A DNA stretch of 64,000 nucleotides from Pseudomonas sp. FP1742 (GTDB taxonomy: Bacteria > Pseudomonadota > Gammaproteobacteria > Pseudomonadales > Pseudomonadaceae): the NCBI RefSeq assembly GCF_030687145.1, contig NZ_CP117460.1, positions 868,001 through 932,000 of the forward strand, written 5' to 3'. Below, piece after piece: positions 34,678 through 44,060 of the stretch; the stretch's first letter is position 1; each line of letters opens with the position of its first letter. The notes below the pieces were generated by a model. It was not told the DNA's origin. It made no database searches and saw nothing but the letters and a program-made list of their open reading frames with translations. A program made the translations under genes and the position numbers.

Positions 34678-36369
34678 TTAGTGCACCAGCATGCCGGTGA
34701 ACCAGTAGGCCTGAGCCAAAGTGATCAGGCCGACAATCGTTGCAAAGAATAGGCTGTGCTTGAGGGTGAAGCGGAACAGATCCGATTCTTTGCCCACCAG
34801 CCCGGTCGCGGCGCAGGCCACGGCGATCGATTGCGGTGAAATCATCTTGCCGGTCACTCCGCCGCTGGTGTTCGCCGCCACCAACAGGGTGTCGTTGACG
34901 CCGATCTGGTGCGCGGTGGTCGCTTGCAGCGAACTGAACAGCGCGTTGGACGAGGTGTCGGAGCCGGTCAGGAAGACGCCGAGCCAACCGAGGAATGGCG
35001 AGAAGAACGGGAACGCCGCGCCGGTGGCAGCCAGTACCAAGGCCATGGTCGACGACATGCCCGAGTAGTTGGTGACGAAGGCGAAGGCCAGCACCATGCC
35101 GATGGACAAAATCGGCCAGCGCAGTTCGTAGACGGTCTCTTTAAAAGTGGTAAGACTAGTTTTGAGGTTGATCTTCAGCACCAGCATCGAGATCAGCGCC
35201 GAGAAGAAAATCGCCGTGCCGGTCGCGGAAACCGGATCGAGTTTGAACACCGCCGGAATCGCTGTCGGGTTGGTTACGATCGGCGCGACCTTGATCACCA
35301 TTTGATCCAGGTGCGGGATCGCGAAGTTGAACACCCAGCCATACATCGAGCCGCCGGCGGCGAACATTGCCTTGAACGGTTTCAGCGTCCAGATGGTGAC
35401 CAGTACGGTGAGGATCAGGAACGGCGACCAGGCTTTGAAAATTTCCCCCAGGCTGTAGGGTGACGCCACGGTGGTGCGCGGTTGGCCGAAACCGCCGGCG
35501 CTGGCGACCACGGACGCCGAGACGGCACCGACGATGTGCGCGCCCGCAGCGCGTTTTGGCTGCCAGATTTTCAGGAACAGTGTCAGGGAAATCAGGCTGA
35601 CCAGCGCCGAGGTGATGTCCGGCAGTTCCGGGCCAATGAAGTTCGAGGTGAAGTATTGGGTGATGGCAAAGCTCAAGCCGGCCACCAGCGCAGCTGGCCA
35701 GGTTTCGCGAACGCCGCGCAGGCCATCCATCATGAACACCAGCCAGAACGGCACGAACAGCGACAGCAATGGCAGCTGGCGACCGGTCATGGCGCCGATC
35801 TTGAACGCGTCGATACCGGTCACTTGCCCGGCGACGATGATCGGAATCCCCAGTGCGCCAAAAGCCACCGGCGCGGTATTGGCGATCAGGCACAGGCCGG
35901 CGGCGTACAGCGGGTTGAAGCCCAGTCCAACCAGCAGTGCGGCGGTAATCGCTACCGGTGCGCCGAAACCGGCGGCACCTTCCAGGAACGCGCCGAAGCA
36001 GAAGCCGATCAGCAGCACTTGCAGGCGCTGGTCATCGGTAATCGACAGCACCGAGCTGCGGATCACTTCGAACTGGCCACTCTTGACCGTCAGTTTGTAG
36101 AGGAACACCGCTGCCACGATGATCCACGCAATCGGCCACAGCCCGTAGGCGAAGCCATATCCGGCGGCGGCGAAAGCCATATCGACCGGCATCTGGAAGG
36201 CGAAGATTGCCACGGCAATGGACAACGCCAGGGTGATGCTGCCGGCCACGTGGCCTTTGAGCCGGAACACGGCCAAAGCCAGGAAGAAAAATACGATGGG
36301 AATGACGGCCGCGAGTGCGGACACGCCGAGACTGCCGAGCGGGCTGTAGAGCTGTTGCCAGGTTTGCAT
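34678..36369 (-). CDS. lldP: L-lactate permease
   Basis: 563 residues, about 12-13 membrane helices. Family motifs include [21 protein letters not shown] and [30 protein letters not shown] in the C-terminal half, all typical of LctP/LldP proton-lactate symporters. It takes up L- and D-lactate (and glycolate in some members). It is the first gene of the operon; the LldR-type operator lies 53 nt upstream of its start. Confidence 0.96.
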   Translation of the reverse strand: MQTWQQLYSPLGSLGVSALAAVIPIVFFFLALAVFRLKGHVAGSITLALSIAVAIFAFQMPVDMAFAAAGYGFAYGLWPIAWIIVAAVFLYKLTVKSGQFEVIRSSVLSITDDQRLQVLLIGFCFGAFLEGAAGFGAPVAITAALLVGLGFNPLYAAGLCLIANTAPVAFGALGIPIIVAGQVTGIDAFKIGAMTGRQLPLLSLFVPFWLVFMMDGLRGVRETWPAALVAGLSFAITQYFTSNFIGPELPDITSALVSLISLTLFLKIWQPKRAAGAHIVGAVSASVVASAGGFGQPRTTVASPYSLGEIFKAWSPFLILTVLVTIWTLKPFKAMFAAGGSMYGWVFNFAIPHLDQMVIKVAPIVTNPTAIPAVFKLDPVSATGTAIFFSALISMLVLKINLKTSLTTFKETVYELRWPILSIGMVLAFAFVTNYSGMSSTMALVLAATGAAFPFFSPFLGWLGVFLTGSDTSSNALFSSLQATTAHQIGVNDTLLVAANTSGGVTGKMISPQSIAVACAATGLVGKESDLFRFTLKHSLFFATIVGLITLAQAYWFTGMLVH

Positions 36370-36421
36370 ATGGGGTGGCCCCTAATTGTTGTTGGTCAGG
36401 CACTGGTCAGCGTTCTTGGTT

Positions 36422-36438
36422 AATTGGTAATACCAATT
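36422..36438. promoter_or_regulatory. LldR-type operator palindrome
   Basis: AATTGGTAATACCAATT, a perfect 17-bp palindrome in the lldR-lldP intergenic region. It fits the TGGT-N3-ACCA pattern recognised by FadR-subfamily GntR regulators such as LldR/PdhR. Probably the site where LldR represses lldP and perhaps itself in the absence of lactate. Confidence 0.8.
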
Positions 36439-36631
36439 TACAATCGCTGTTGGCTAGGGTAAAAGCCTTGGAGGCGGTGTGTCAATTTGCCGCCCTAAAA
36501 CTTTTGTCGAATGAGCGGTGCAGAACGCATCTGATCCGTTCGATCAAGCGTCGTCTGGTAGGTGCTGGCGCAGCGCCAATAGGCCAGAATAGAGAGCCCG
36601 GCGAACCGCCGGGATCGTGGAGAATTGAGTG

Positions 36632-37399
36632 ATGGGGTTTGATCAGATTCGGCAGCGCCGTTTGTCTGACGATATTGTCGAGCAACTCGAGGGGATGATT
36701 CTCGAGGGCACCTTGAAGGCTGGCGAACGCCTGCCGGCAGAGCGTGCATTGGCCGAGCAGTTCGGCGTGTCACGCCCTTCGTTGCGCGAAGCGATACAAA
36801 AACTGACGGCCAAAGGGCTGCTGGTCAGCCGTCAGGGCGGCGGCAACTATGTGGTGGAATCCCTGGGTTCGACGTTCAGCGATCCACTGCTGCATCTACT
36901 GGAAAGTAACCCCGAGGCCCAGCGCGATTTGCTGGAATTTCGCCATACCCTGGAAGCATCCTGCGCTTACTACGCGGCACTGCGCGCCACCGATGTGGAT
37001 CGCGAGCGGCTGACGGCTGCATTCGACACGTTGCAGGACTGCTATTCGCGCCATGACGAAGTGAGCCGGGCGGAAGAGGGCGCCGCGGACGCAAATTTTC
37101 ATTTGGCGATTGCCGAAGCCAGTCATAACGCGGTGTTGCTGCACACCATTCGCGGGCTGTTCGATCTGCTCAAGCGCAACGTGGTGACCAACATCGGCGG
37201 CATGTACAAACAGCGTACTGAAACCCGTGACATGCTGATCGCGCAGCACCGGGAGTTGTACCAGGCGATTATCGAGGGGCGGGCGGAACAGGCGCGGGAA
37301 GTTTCCAGTCGGCACATTTTGTATGTGCAGGAAGTGTTGGAAGAGGTGCGTCAGGAAGTGCAGCGCATGGCTCGGGCGGAGCGGCGCAAGGGGATGTAG
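36632..37399 (+). CDS. lldR: GntR/FadR-type lactate regulator LldR
   Basis: 255 residues. N-terminal winged helix (QRRLSDDIVEQLEGMILEGTLKAGERLPAERALAEQFGVSRPSLREAIQKL, about 5-56) and C-terminal FCD domain with metal-ligand histidines around ADANFHLAIAEASHN and AQHRELYQAI. ATG 36632 has GGAG 9 nt upstream; GTG 36629 is an alternative. Divergent from lldP; senses lactate, releasing the operator at 36422-36438. Confidence 0.92.
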   Translation: MGFDQIRQRRLSDDIVEQLEGMILEGTLKAGERLPAERALAEQFGVSRPSLREAIQKLTAKGLLVSRQGGGNYVVESLGSTFSDPLLHLLESNPEAQRDLLEFRHTLEASCAYYAALRATDVDRERLTAAFDTLQDCYSRHDEVSRAEEGAADANFHLAIAEASHNAVLLHTIRGLFDLLKRNVVTNIGGMYKQRTETRDMLIAQHRELYQAIIEGRAEQAREVSSRHILYVQEVLEEVRQEVQRMARAERRKGM

Positions 37400-37431
37400 T
37401 CAGTTGGTTTTGTGGTGATTGTGCGATTGCA

Positions 37432-37540
37432 TTCGCGAGCAAGCCCGCTCCCACAGGTGCCGGGTCTGCCACATAAATGTCGGCATCCACAGGCTATGTG
37501 GGAGTGGCGGTGGGGTGATCCGACTTGCTCGCGAAAGCGG
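37432..37540. repeat. REP-like inverted pair
   Basis: TTCGCGAGCAAGCCCGCTCC then CACA (37432-37455) and the inverted, interrupted copy TGTGGGAG...CTTGCTCGCGAA (37496-37537). Located between convergent lldR and smpB 3' ends. Confidence 0.75.
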
Positions 37541-37556
37541 TCTAAAGGCGAAAGAT

Positions 37557-38039
37557 CTAGTCTTCCTTGCCCTTGTTGCGCACTGCACGCTGCAATTCAC
37601 GACCGGCGTCGCGTTCGCGTTCGGTATCACGCTTGTCGTATTCCTTCTTGCCCTTGCCCAGAGCGATCTCGCACTTGACCATGTGCTTGCTCCAGTACCA
37701 GGACAGGCATACGCAGGCGTAACCTTTTTGCTGCACGGCAGCGGCCAGCTTTTCCAGCTCGCGCCGGTTGAGCAGCAACTTTCGGGTGCGTACCGGATCG
37801 GCAATGACGTGGGTGCTGGCGGTCGTCAGGGGCGTGATATGGCTGCCGAGCAGCCAGGCTTCGCCATCCTTGAGCAGTACATAACTGTCAACCAGTTGTA
37901 GCTTGCTTGCCCGCAGACTCTTTACTTCCCAGCCGGCCAGGACCAGACCAGCCTCGAACTTATGCTCGATGAAGTAATCGTGTCGCGCTTTTTTATTTTG
38001 CGCGATGGTCCCTGTTGGGTGTTTCTTCTGTTTAGCCAT
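37557..38039 (-). CDS. smpB: tmRNA-binding protein SmpB
   Basis: 160 residues. Conserved [29 protein letters not shown] and the [17 protein letters not shown] strand, with a basic C-terminal tail ([20 protein letters not shown]) that enters the ribosomal mRNA channel. SmpB binds tmRNA (ssrA, 27707-28100) during trans-translation. ATG 38039 fits the family start; open frame upstream is not used. Confidence 0.97.
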   Translation of the reverse strand: MAKQKKHPTGTIAQNKKARHDYFIEHKFEAGLVLAGWEVKSLRASKLQLVDSYVLLKDGEAWLLGSHITPLTTASTHVIADPVRTRKLLLNRRELEKLAAAVQQKGYACVCLSWYWSKHMVKCEIALGKGKKEYDKRDTERERDAGRELQRAVRNKGKED

Positions 38040-38157
38040 AGGGGCGGCATTATAGGGAGTTGCGCGCGAGTAGGCTACGGTGACGCTACGTGCTTGAGCA
38101 GGTTGATTGAATCCCGGACAATGCGGCCTCTTTTTTGAACGCTTGGGCGTGATAACG

Positions 38158-39561
38158 ATGTCGACAGACAAGGTTTCTGTCCACGGCAGTTGGGCTAGCC
38201 GCTGGGTCTTCATACTCGCCGCGACCGGTTCGGCCGTGGGGCTGGGTAGTATCTGGAAATTCCCTTACATGGTTGGCGTCTACGGTGGCGGAGCCTTCGT
38301 GCTGATGTTCCTGGCCTGTATCGCGCTGATCGGTATGCCCGTCATGCTGGCCGAAACCCTGATCGGCCGGCGCGCGCGGCAGAGCCCGGCCAACGCTTTG
38401 AAGGTTCTGGCGCTGGAGGCGGGGCATTCGGCGAAGTGGTCCTGGGGCGCATTTGCCGGGATGATCACCGCGTTGCTGATTCTTTCTTTTTATAGTGTGG
38501 TCGGCGGTTGGTCGCTGGATTACATCATCGATATGGGTCGTGGTGACTTCCAGGGGGTGACGGCGGGCGAGGTCGGCGCGTATTTCGGCAATGTGATCGC
38601 CGATCCATGGCGCCTGACACTTTGGCACACGATTTTCATGCTCCTCTCGGCCCTGGTGATTGCCAAAGGCGTGGTCGCCGGGCTGGAGCGCAGCCTGCGG
38701 ATCATGATGCCGTTGCTGTTCGTGATGGTGGTTGTCCTGCTGGGTTACAGCATGACCACGGGGCACTTCATGGAAGGCGTGCATTTCATGTTCGACTTCC
38801 ACCCGGACAAGGTGCTTGATGGCTTGCTTCCGGCCATGGGCCACGCGTTCTTCTCCCTAAGCGTGGGTGTGGGCTCGATCATGATCTACGGCGCCTACAT
38901 GCCCAAGCATTCATCGATTTCCGGAACCGTCGTCGGTGTGGCGCTGCTCGACACCTTCGTTTCGCTGTTGGCCGGTCTGGCATTGTTTCCGATTGTGTTC
39001 GCTGCGGGCCTGAACCCGAGCGAAGGCCCCGGCCTGATGTTTGTCAGCCTGCCATTTGCCTTCGGTAACGTAGCGTTTGGCCAGTTGATGGGCGTAGTGT
39101 TCTTCGTACTGGTGGCGATTGCGGCCTGGAGTTCGGCGATTTCCCTGCTCGAGCCGATGGTGGCTTACCTGGTTGAACGCACGAAAATCAGTCGCGCCTG
39201 GGTCACCTTCTGGCTGGCATTCACCTGCTGGTTCGTCGGCCTGGGCACCGTGTTTTCCTTCAATATATGGAAGGAGGCGAAATTTTTCGTGAACGAAGGC
39301 GGGCTGTTCCATCTCTACCAATGGGGAGCAGCCGGTGGCCTGGACTTCTTTGGGGTGATCGATTTCTTCACCTCGCGGATCATGTTGCCACTCGGTGGTT
39401 TGTGTTTCGTGGTGTTTGCGGGCTGGGTGATGGGGCGGGAAGCGGTGCGCGACGAGTTGTCGATCCGTAGCCCTGTGCTGTTCGCCCTGTCCCTGTTCTT
39501 GATGCGCTATGTGGCGCCCATCGGCATTCTTGTAGTGTTTGCCGCTCAGCTGTGGAAGTAA
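38158..39561 (+). CDS. Sodium-dependent transporter (NSS family)
   Basis: 467 residues with 11-12 membrane helices. The start region [26 protein letters not shown] has the unwound TM1 signature AVGLGxIWKFPY of neurotransmitter:sodium symporters; [20 protein letters not shown] follows. Bacterial members transport amino acids such as tyrosine or leucine with Na+. ATG 38158 is selected by alignment to this motif. Divergent from smpB, followed by ratA after 7 nt. Confidence 0.9.
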   Translation: MSTDKVSVHGSWASRWVFILAATGSAVGLGSIWKFPYMVGVYGGGAFVLMFLACIALIGMPVMLAETLIGRRARQSPANALKVLALEAGHSAKWSWGAFAGMITALLILSFYSVVGGWSLDYIIDMGRGDFQGVTAGEVGAYFGNVIADPWRLTLWHTIFMLLSALVIAKGVVAGLERSLRIMMPLLFVMVVVLLGYSMTTGHFMEGVHFMFDFHPDKVLDGLLPAMGHAFFSLSVGVGSIMIYGAYMPKHSSISGTVVGVALLDTFVSLLAGLALFPIVFAAGLNPSEGPGLMFVSLPFAFGNVAFGQLMGVVFFVLVAIAAWSSAISLLEPMVAYLVERTKISRAWVTFWLAFTCWFVGLGTVFSFNIWKEAKFFVNEGGLFHLYQWGAAGGLDFFGVIDFFTSRIMLPLGGLCFVVFAGWVMGREAVRDELSIRSPVLFALSLFLMRYVAPIGILVVFAAQLWK

Positions 39562-39568
39562 CGCTGAC

Positions 39569-40003
39569 ATGACGACGCACATTCAACGTTCGGCCCTGCT
39601 GCCGTATCCGGCGCAAGCGCTTTATGACCTGGTCAACGACGTGGCCCGCTATCCGGAATTCCTGCCGTGGTGCTCGTCGGCTGAAGTTCTGGAAAGCTCC
39701 CCTGAGCTTATGCGCGCCAGTGTTGGCGTGGCCAAGGGTGGCCTTAGTCAGCATTTTGTAACGCGTAATACCCTGGTGCCCGGTCGTTCGATCGAGATGA
39801 ACCTCGAAGAAGGTCCTTTCAGCCAGTTACATGGCATTTGGGTGTTCAAGCCGTTGGGCGAGAAGGCCTGCAAGATCAGTCTGGACTTGTCCTTCGACTA
39901 TTCGGGGCCGCTGGTCCGTGCAACGTTGGGGCCTTTGTTTAATCAGGCGGCGAATACGTTGATGGACGCATTCTGCCAGCGCGCGAAACAGATGCATGGT
40001 TGA
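39569..40003 (+). CDS. ratA: RatA family protein (START/coenzyme Q-binding-like)
   Basis: 144 residues, SRPBCC/START fold: IQRSALLPYPAQALYDLVNDVARYPEFLPWCSSAEV is the family hallmark, with GPFSQLHGIW in the middle. E. coli RatA was described as blocking 70S association; relatives resemble Coq10. The gene is coupled to rnfH, whose ATG overlaps its end. RBS GGAAG upstream of ATG 39569. Confidence 0.88.
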   Translation: MTTHIQRSALLPYPAQALYDLVNDVARYPEFLPWCSSAEVLESSPELMRASVGVAKGGLSQHFVTRNTLVPGRSIEMNLEEGPFSQLHGIWVFKPLGEKACKISLDLSFDYSGPLVRATLGPLFNQAANTLMDAFCQRAKQMHG

Positions 40004-40310
40004 GGCGATGATCAAGGTCGAGGTGGTGTATGCCGCCGTTGATCGTCAGGTGCTGTTGAGCGTGACGGTTCCGGTGGGCGCCACGGTACGGGATGCGTTG
40101 CTCAAGTCCGGCCTGAACAGTCAATTTCCTGAGCTGGATCTGGCCAGTTGTCCGGTCGGGATCTTTGGCAAAGTGATCGCGGAACCGGCCATTCGCCAGG
40201 TTCAGGAAGGGGAGCGCATCGAGGTTTACCGGCCGTTGCTCGCCGACCCGAAAGAGGTGCGCCGGTTACGTGCGGCCAAAGCGGCCGAGGCCAAAGCCCG
40301 GAATCAGTGA
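39996..40310 (+). CDS. RnfH/RatB family protein
   Basis: 104 residues of ubiquitin-like fold: VEVVYAAVDRQVLLSVTVPVGATVRDALLKSG, DLASCPVGIFGKV, GERIEVYRPLLADPKEVRR. This is the UPF0125/RnfH family encoded next to ratA. ATG 39996 overlaps the ratA stop by 8 bp; ATG 40008 is the alternative. Function poorly known. Confidence 0.85.
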   Translation: MVEAMIKVEVVYAAVDRQVLLSVTVPVGATVRDALLKSGLNSQFPELDLASCPVGIFGKVIAEPAIRQVQEGERIEVYRPLLADPKEVRRLRAAKAAEAKARNQ

Positions 40311-40328
40311 TTCGGTTAAACGCCAGAC

Positions 40329-40361
40329 AATAAAAACCCCGGACATGCCGGGGTTTTTATT
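40329..40361. terminator. bidirectional terminator between rnfH and bamE
   Basis: AATAAAAACCCCGG / CCGGGGTTTTTATT stem around ACATG, with U tracts both ways. Serves both convergent genes. Confidence 0.9.
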
Positions 40362-40371
40362 GCGTCGCAAA

Positions 40372-40899
40372 TTATTGCGGCGAGGTTTCCAGTGGTTCTG
40401 GAGTCGGGACAGGGACAGTTTCTACGTTGTCCACGTCCTTCTGGATCTGGTCCAGCAACGAGCCTGGCTTGACCGGTTTTTCTGGTTTCGGCTTCTCGGC
40501 GTTTTCTGCCGGCTTGGTCACGGAGGTGCCGCTGTCCTTGCCGAGAATGGCCTCGTCGCGGCTTACGCCCGGCATGAAGTCACCAGAGAGGCTGACAAGC
40601 TGGTCATTCGGGTTGAAAATAACGCTGATGCGTTCCTGTTGGCGTTCACCACCACCCGGTTGCAGGCTATACAGGTAATCCCAGCGATCGGCGTGGAACG
40701 TGTCGGTCAGCAGAGGGTTGCCCATGATAAACCGTACTTGCCGGCGGGTCATTCCCGGGCGTAACTGGTCTATCATGTCCTGCGTGACGACATTGCCCTG
40801 CTGGATGTCGATTTTGTAAACCCCGGGGAATGAACAACCGGCGAGTGCGAGCAGTCCCACAAAGGTGAAACTGGTTAGCAAGAGCTTGGTGTTTTGCAT
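40372..40899 (-). CDS. bamE: Outer membrane assembly lipoprotein BamE (OmlA)
   Basis: 175 residues. Lipoprotein signal peptide ending LALAGC with Cys22 as lipid anchor. BamE core: [31 protein letters not shown] and [13 protein letters not shown]. The C-terminal extension (about 60 residues, Pro/Glu/Lys-rich) is longer than in E. coli BamE. It belongs to the BAM complex that inserts outer-membrane proteins. Divergent from fur. Confidence 0.95.
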   Translation of the reverse strand: MQNTKLLLTSFTFVGLLALAGCSFPGVYKIDIQQGNVVTQDMIDQLRPGMTRRQVRFIMGNPLLTDTFHADRWDYLYSLQPGGGERQQERISVIFNPNDQLVSLSGDFMPGVSRDEAILGKDSGTSVTKPAENAEKPKPEKPVKPGSLLDQIQKDVDNVETVPVPTPEPLETSPQ

Positions 40900-40996
40900 C
40901 GGTGGGCGACTTCCACTATCTTGGCTGGGACAACGTAAACGCCGATCATACCCGCATTAAGAGAAGCTGCGAAGCAGCATCGCGAGAAAGCTGACC

Positions 40997-41401
40997 ATGG
41001 TTGAAAATAGCGAACTACGCAAAGCCGGCCTCAAAGTGACCCTTCCACGGGTCAAGATTCTGCAAATGCTCGATTCCGCCGAGCAACGCCACATGAGTGC
41101 CGAGGACGTCTACAAGGCGCTGATGGAGGCTGGTGAGGACGTCGGTCTGGCCACGGTTTACCGTGTTCTGACCCAGTTCGAGGCAGCTGGCCTTGTGGTG
41201 CGGCACAACTTCGACGGAGGCCATGCGGTCTTCGAGCTGGACGACGGCAAGCACCACGACCATATGGTCAACGTCGAGACCAGTGAAGTGATCGAATTCT
41301 TCGACGAAGAAATCGAGCGGCTCCAGAAAGCAATTGTCGACAAGTATGGCTTCGAGATGGTTGATCACAATCTTGTACTGTACGTGCGCAAGAAAAAGTA
41401 A
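40997..41401 (+). CDS. fur: Ferric uptake regulator Fur
   Basis: 134 residues. Winged helix KVTLPRVKILQMLDSAEQRHMSAEDVYKAL...GLATVYRVLTQFEAAGLV, then the metal region HNFDGGHAVFELDDGKHHDHMVNVETSEVIEF. It has no cysteine at all: the position holding C-x2-C in E. coli Fur reads VNVETSE, so the structural zinc site of that type is absent. Master iron-dependent repressor. RBS GAGAAAG upstream of ATG 40997. Confidence 0.97.
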   Translation: MVENSELRKAGLKVTLPRVKILQMLDSAEQRHMSAEDVYKALMEAGEDVGLATVYRVLTQFEAAGLVVRHNFDGGHAVFELDDGKHHDHMVNVETSEVIEFFDEEIERLQKAIVDKYGFEMVDHNLVLYVRKKK

Positions 41402-41436
41402 GCATGTCGCGCGAACTTCAGGTTCGCGAAACGAAC

Positions 41437-41460
41437 GAAGGCGACCTCAGGGTCGCCTTC
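41437..41460. terminator. terminator hairpin between fur and recN
   Basis: GAAGGCGACC-TCAG-GGTCGCCTTC, a perfect 10-bp stem between convergent genes; the following U tract is weak. Confidence 0.7.
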
Positions 41461-41476
41461 GTGCTTTCTGCCGTTC

Positions 41477-43150
41477 TTAAATTTTCGCGGTAACGACCAT
41501 CTTCTTCGCGTGAGCCAGGGACTCCTTGGTGAGGTCGATGCCGCCCAGCATTCGCGCCACTTCTTCGACGCGATCATTCTTGCTCAACTTGGAGACGGCC
41601 GTGTGCGTGGCATCTTCACCGCGGACCTTATGCACAAATAGATGCTGATGACCCTGCGCCGCCACTTGCGGCAAGTGAGTCACGGTCAGAACTTGTCCAC
41701 GTTCCCCGAGGCGTCGCAGCAACTGGCCGACAATCTCGGCGGTCGGGCCGCCGATGCCCACGTCCACTTCGTCGAACACCAGGGTCGGTACGCGGGAAGT
41801 CTGTGCGGTGATCACCTGAATCGCCAGGCTGATACGCGACAGCTCACCACCCGATGCCACTTTTGCCAGGGCTTTCAATGGTTGCCCGGGGTTGGCGCTC
41901 ACCAGCAGTTCCACCTGTTCGAGCCCATTGGGCAGCAATTCATCGCTGCTGTTGGGGCGCAGTTCGATGGTGAAGCGGCCGCCGGGCATGCCCAGGCGCT
42001 GGATTTCCTGTTCCACGGCGCTGGCCAGGCTGGTTGAAGCTTGATGGCGCAGGTCGCTCAACTCCCGGGCCTTTTCCTGATAATGACGGGCGTAGGAGGC
42101 CAGCTCATCGCTCAGTCGTTCGATGGATTCGTCGTTGGCATTCAGGGTTTCGATTTCATCGAGCAGTTTCTGCTGCATCTCGGCGACCTCGGTCGGCTGG
42201 ATGCGGTGTTTGCGCGCCAGGGTGTAAATGGCATCGAGGCGCTCTTCCAGATATTGAAGGCGGGCCGGGTCAGCGTCGAAATTGTCGAGAAAACGGTTCA
42301 GCTCGCCCACGGCTTCTTCAACCTGAATCTGCGCACTGGTCAGCAGGCTGCTGGCTTCGCCCAGGGCACCGATCGAATTGTTTACGCTCGACAAACGGTT
42401 GAGGCTGGCGGTCAGGGCGTTCAATACATTTCCGGAATCACTTTCGCTGCATTGTTCGACCACTTGTCGGCAAATGCCCAGCAGGGTTTCGGCGTTGGTC
42501 AGGTTTTTGTGTTCCTGTTCCAGTTGCTCCAGCTCGTTTTCGCCGAGACCGAGGTTCTCCAGTTCTTCGAGTTGATAGCTGAGCAACTGATGACGAGCGC
42601 GCTGTTCGTCGCCGGAGTTGGAGAGGCGCTCCAGCTCCTGGCGGGTCTGGCGCCAGCGTTGGGCAGCCAGATGCACCTGGCGGGCAAGGTCGGTGGCGCC
42701 GGCGTACTCGTCGAGCAGGCGTCGGTGGGTATCGGTTTTGAGCAGGGATTGGTGTTCGTGCTGGCTGTGGATATCGATCAGCAACTCGCCCAAGGCCTTC
42801 AGGTCGCCGAGGGGGCAGGGGGTGCCGTTGATATAGCCGCGCGAACGCCCTTCAGCGGTAATTACACGGCGCAGGATGCACGGGCCGTCGCTTTCAAGAT
42901 CGCGTTCGGCCAGCCAGGCGCTGGCTTCCGGGATGTCGATCAGGTCGAAGGTAGCCAGGATATCGGCCTTGTCGGCGCCGGGGCGGACCACGCCGCTGTC
43001 GGCGCGATCGCCCAGGGTGAGGCCCAGGGCGTCGAGCATGATCGACTTGCCGGCGCCGGTTTCCCCTGTGATCACGCTCATCCCGCGATCGAGTTCGAGA
43101 TCGAGATGTTCAACGATGGCGTAGTTGTGTACGGACAGGTGCACCAGCAT
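41477..43150 (-). CDS. recN: DNA repair protein RecN
   Basis: 557 residues, SMC-like. N-terminus MLVHLSVHNYAIVEHLDLEL with Walker A GETGAGKS (about 29-36), long coiled coils (about 160-350), C-terminal signature LAKVASGGELSRISLA and Walker B LVFDEVDVGIGG. Acts in double-strand break repair. Divergent from the grpE heat-shock operon; usually SOS-controlled, but no clear LexA box was recognised. Confidence 0.96.
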   Translation of the reverse strand: MLVHLSVHNYAIVEHLDLELDRGMSVITGETGAGKSIMLDALGLTLGDRADSGVVRPGADKADILATFDLIDIPEASAWLAERDLESDGPCILRRVITAEGRSRGYINGTPCPLGDLKALGELLIDIHSQHEHQSLLKTDTHRRLLDEYAGATDLARQVHLAAQRWRQTRQELERLSNSGDEQRARHQLLSYQLEELENLGLGENELEQLEQEHKNLTNAETLLGICRQVVEQCSESDSGNVLNALTASLNRLSSVNNSIGALGEASSLLTSAQIQVEEAVGELNRFLDNFDADPARLQYLEERLDAIYTLARKHRIQPTEVAEMQQKLLDEIETLNANDESIERLSDELASYARHYQEKARELSDLRHQASTSLASAVEQEIQRLGMPGGRFTIELRPNSSDELLPNGLEQVELLVSANPGQPLKALAKVASGGELSRISLAIQVITAQTSRVPTLVFDEVDVGIGGPTAEIVGQLLRRLGERGQVLTVTHLPQVAAQGHQHLFVHKVRGEDATHTAVSKLSKNDRVEEVARMLGGIDLTKESLAHAKKMVVTAKI

Positions 43151-43310
43151 AAAGGCCGCTCCCAGGCTTTAGGTCTGGTTATTTATACAGTGTTTTGTTT
43201 CCGGCTGACAATGCCCCCTCTTAGGTCGATTTGCTTGCTTTAAAGAAATCCTTAGTGCACCTGGGAATGACAATGCAGCTGTTTTTTGTAGGGTTAATCA
43301 TCGGATAGCC

Positions 43311-43338
43311 CTTGAAGCTGGATTTTGCGGCCCCATAT
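43311..43338 (+). promoter_or_regulatory. Sigma-32 promoter of grpE
   Basis: CTTGAA (43311-43316) and CCCCATAT (43331-43338) match the heat-shock sigma factor consensus with 14-nt spacing, 54 nt before the grpE start. Confidence 0.85.
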
Positions 43339-43391
43339 ACCGGGGCAGAAGCGTGAGTTGAGCTCGCGGACGATATTGGAAGGAGAAAACT

Positions 43392-43958
43392 ATGGCTGAC
43401 GAACAGACAGTGGATACGCAAAATCTAGACGCCAACCAGGGCCCCGAGGCTTCGGGTGAAGACCTGGCGGCTCGTGTGCAAGTGCTCGAAGAGCAATTGG
43501 CTGGTGCGCAGGATCAGGCTTTGCGTGTAGCCGCCGATCTGCAGAACGTCCGCCGTCGTGCCGATCAGGACGTTGAAAAGGCGCACAAGTTCGCCCTGGA
43601 AAAATTCGCAGGCGACCTGCTGCCGATCATCGACAGCCTGGAGCGTGGCCTGGAGCTGTCCAGCCCTGATGACGAAAACATTCGTTCGATGCGCGAAGGG
43701 ATCGAGCTGACCCTGAAAATGTTCCAGGACACCCTGAAACGCTATCACCTGGAAGCGATCGATCCTGAAGGCGAACCCTTCAATGCCTTGCATCATCAGG
43801 CAATGGCCATGCAGGAAAGCGCCGACGTCGAGCCAAACAGCGTGCTCAAAGTGTTTCAGAAGGGCTACCAGCTCCACGGTCGTCTGTTGCGCCCGGCCAT
43901 GGTCGTGGTCAGCAAGGCGCCTGCGCCGGTTTCGCCTTCGATTGACGAGCAGGCTTGA
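43392..43958 (+). CDS. grpE: Nucleotide exchange factor GrpE
   Basis: 188 residues. Long N-terminal coiled coil ([59 protein letters not shown], about 28-86) and C-terminal beta domain ([42 protein letters not shown]). Releases ADP from DnaK. RBS GGAAGGAG before ATG 43392. Confidence 0.97.
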   Translation: MADEQTVDTQNLDANQGPEASGEDLAARVQVLEEQLAGAQDQALRVAADLQNVRRRADQDVEKAHKFALEKFAGDLLPIIDSLERGLELSSPDDENIRSMREGIELTLKMFQDTLKRYHLEAIDPEGEPFNALHHQAMAMQESADVEPNSVLKVFQKGYQLHGRLLRPAMVVVSKAPAPVSPSIDEQA

Positions 43959-43982
43959 AATTAGCCGCAAGGCCCCCATTTA
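43954..43982 (+). promoter_or_regulatory. Second sigma-32 promoter, for dnaK
   Basis: CTTGAAA (43954-43960) and CCCCATTTA (43974-43982) with 13-nt spacing. The -35 box overlaps the grpE stop codon, giving dnaK its own heat-shock promoter. Confidence 0.8.
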
Positions 43983-44060
43983 GAAGTCAAGCGTTTAAGT
44001 GCTACCGCAGTCAGCCACCACTGCTGCGGCATCCAAATCCAAAGTTTCGGGAGAGTGAAC

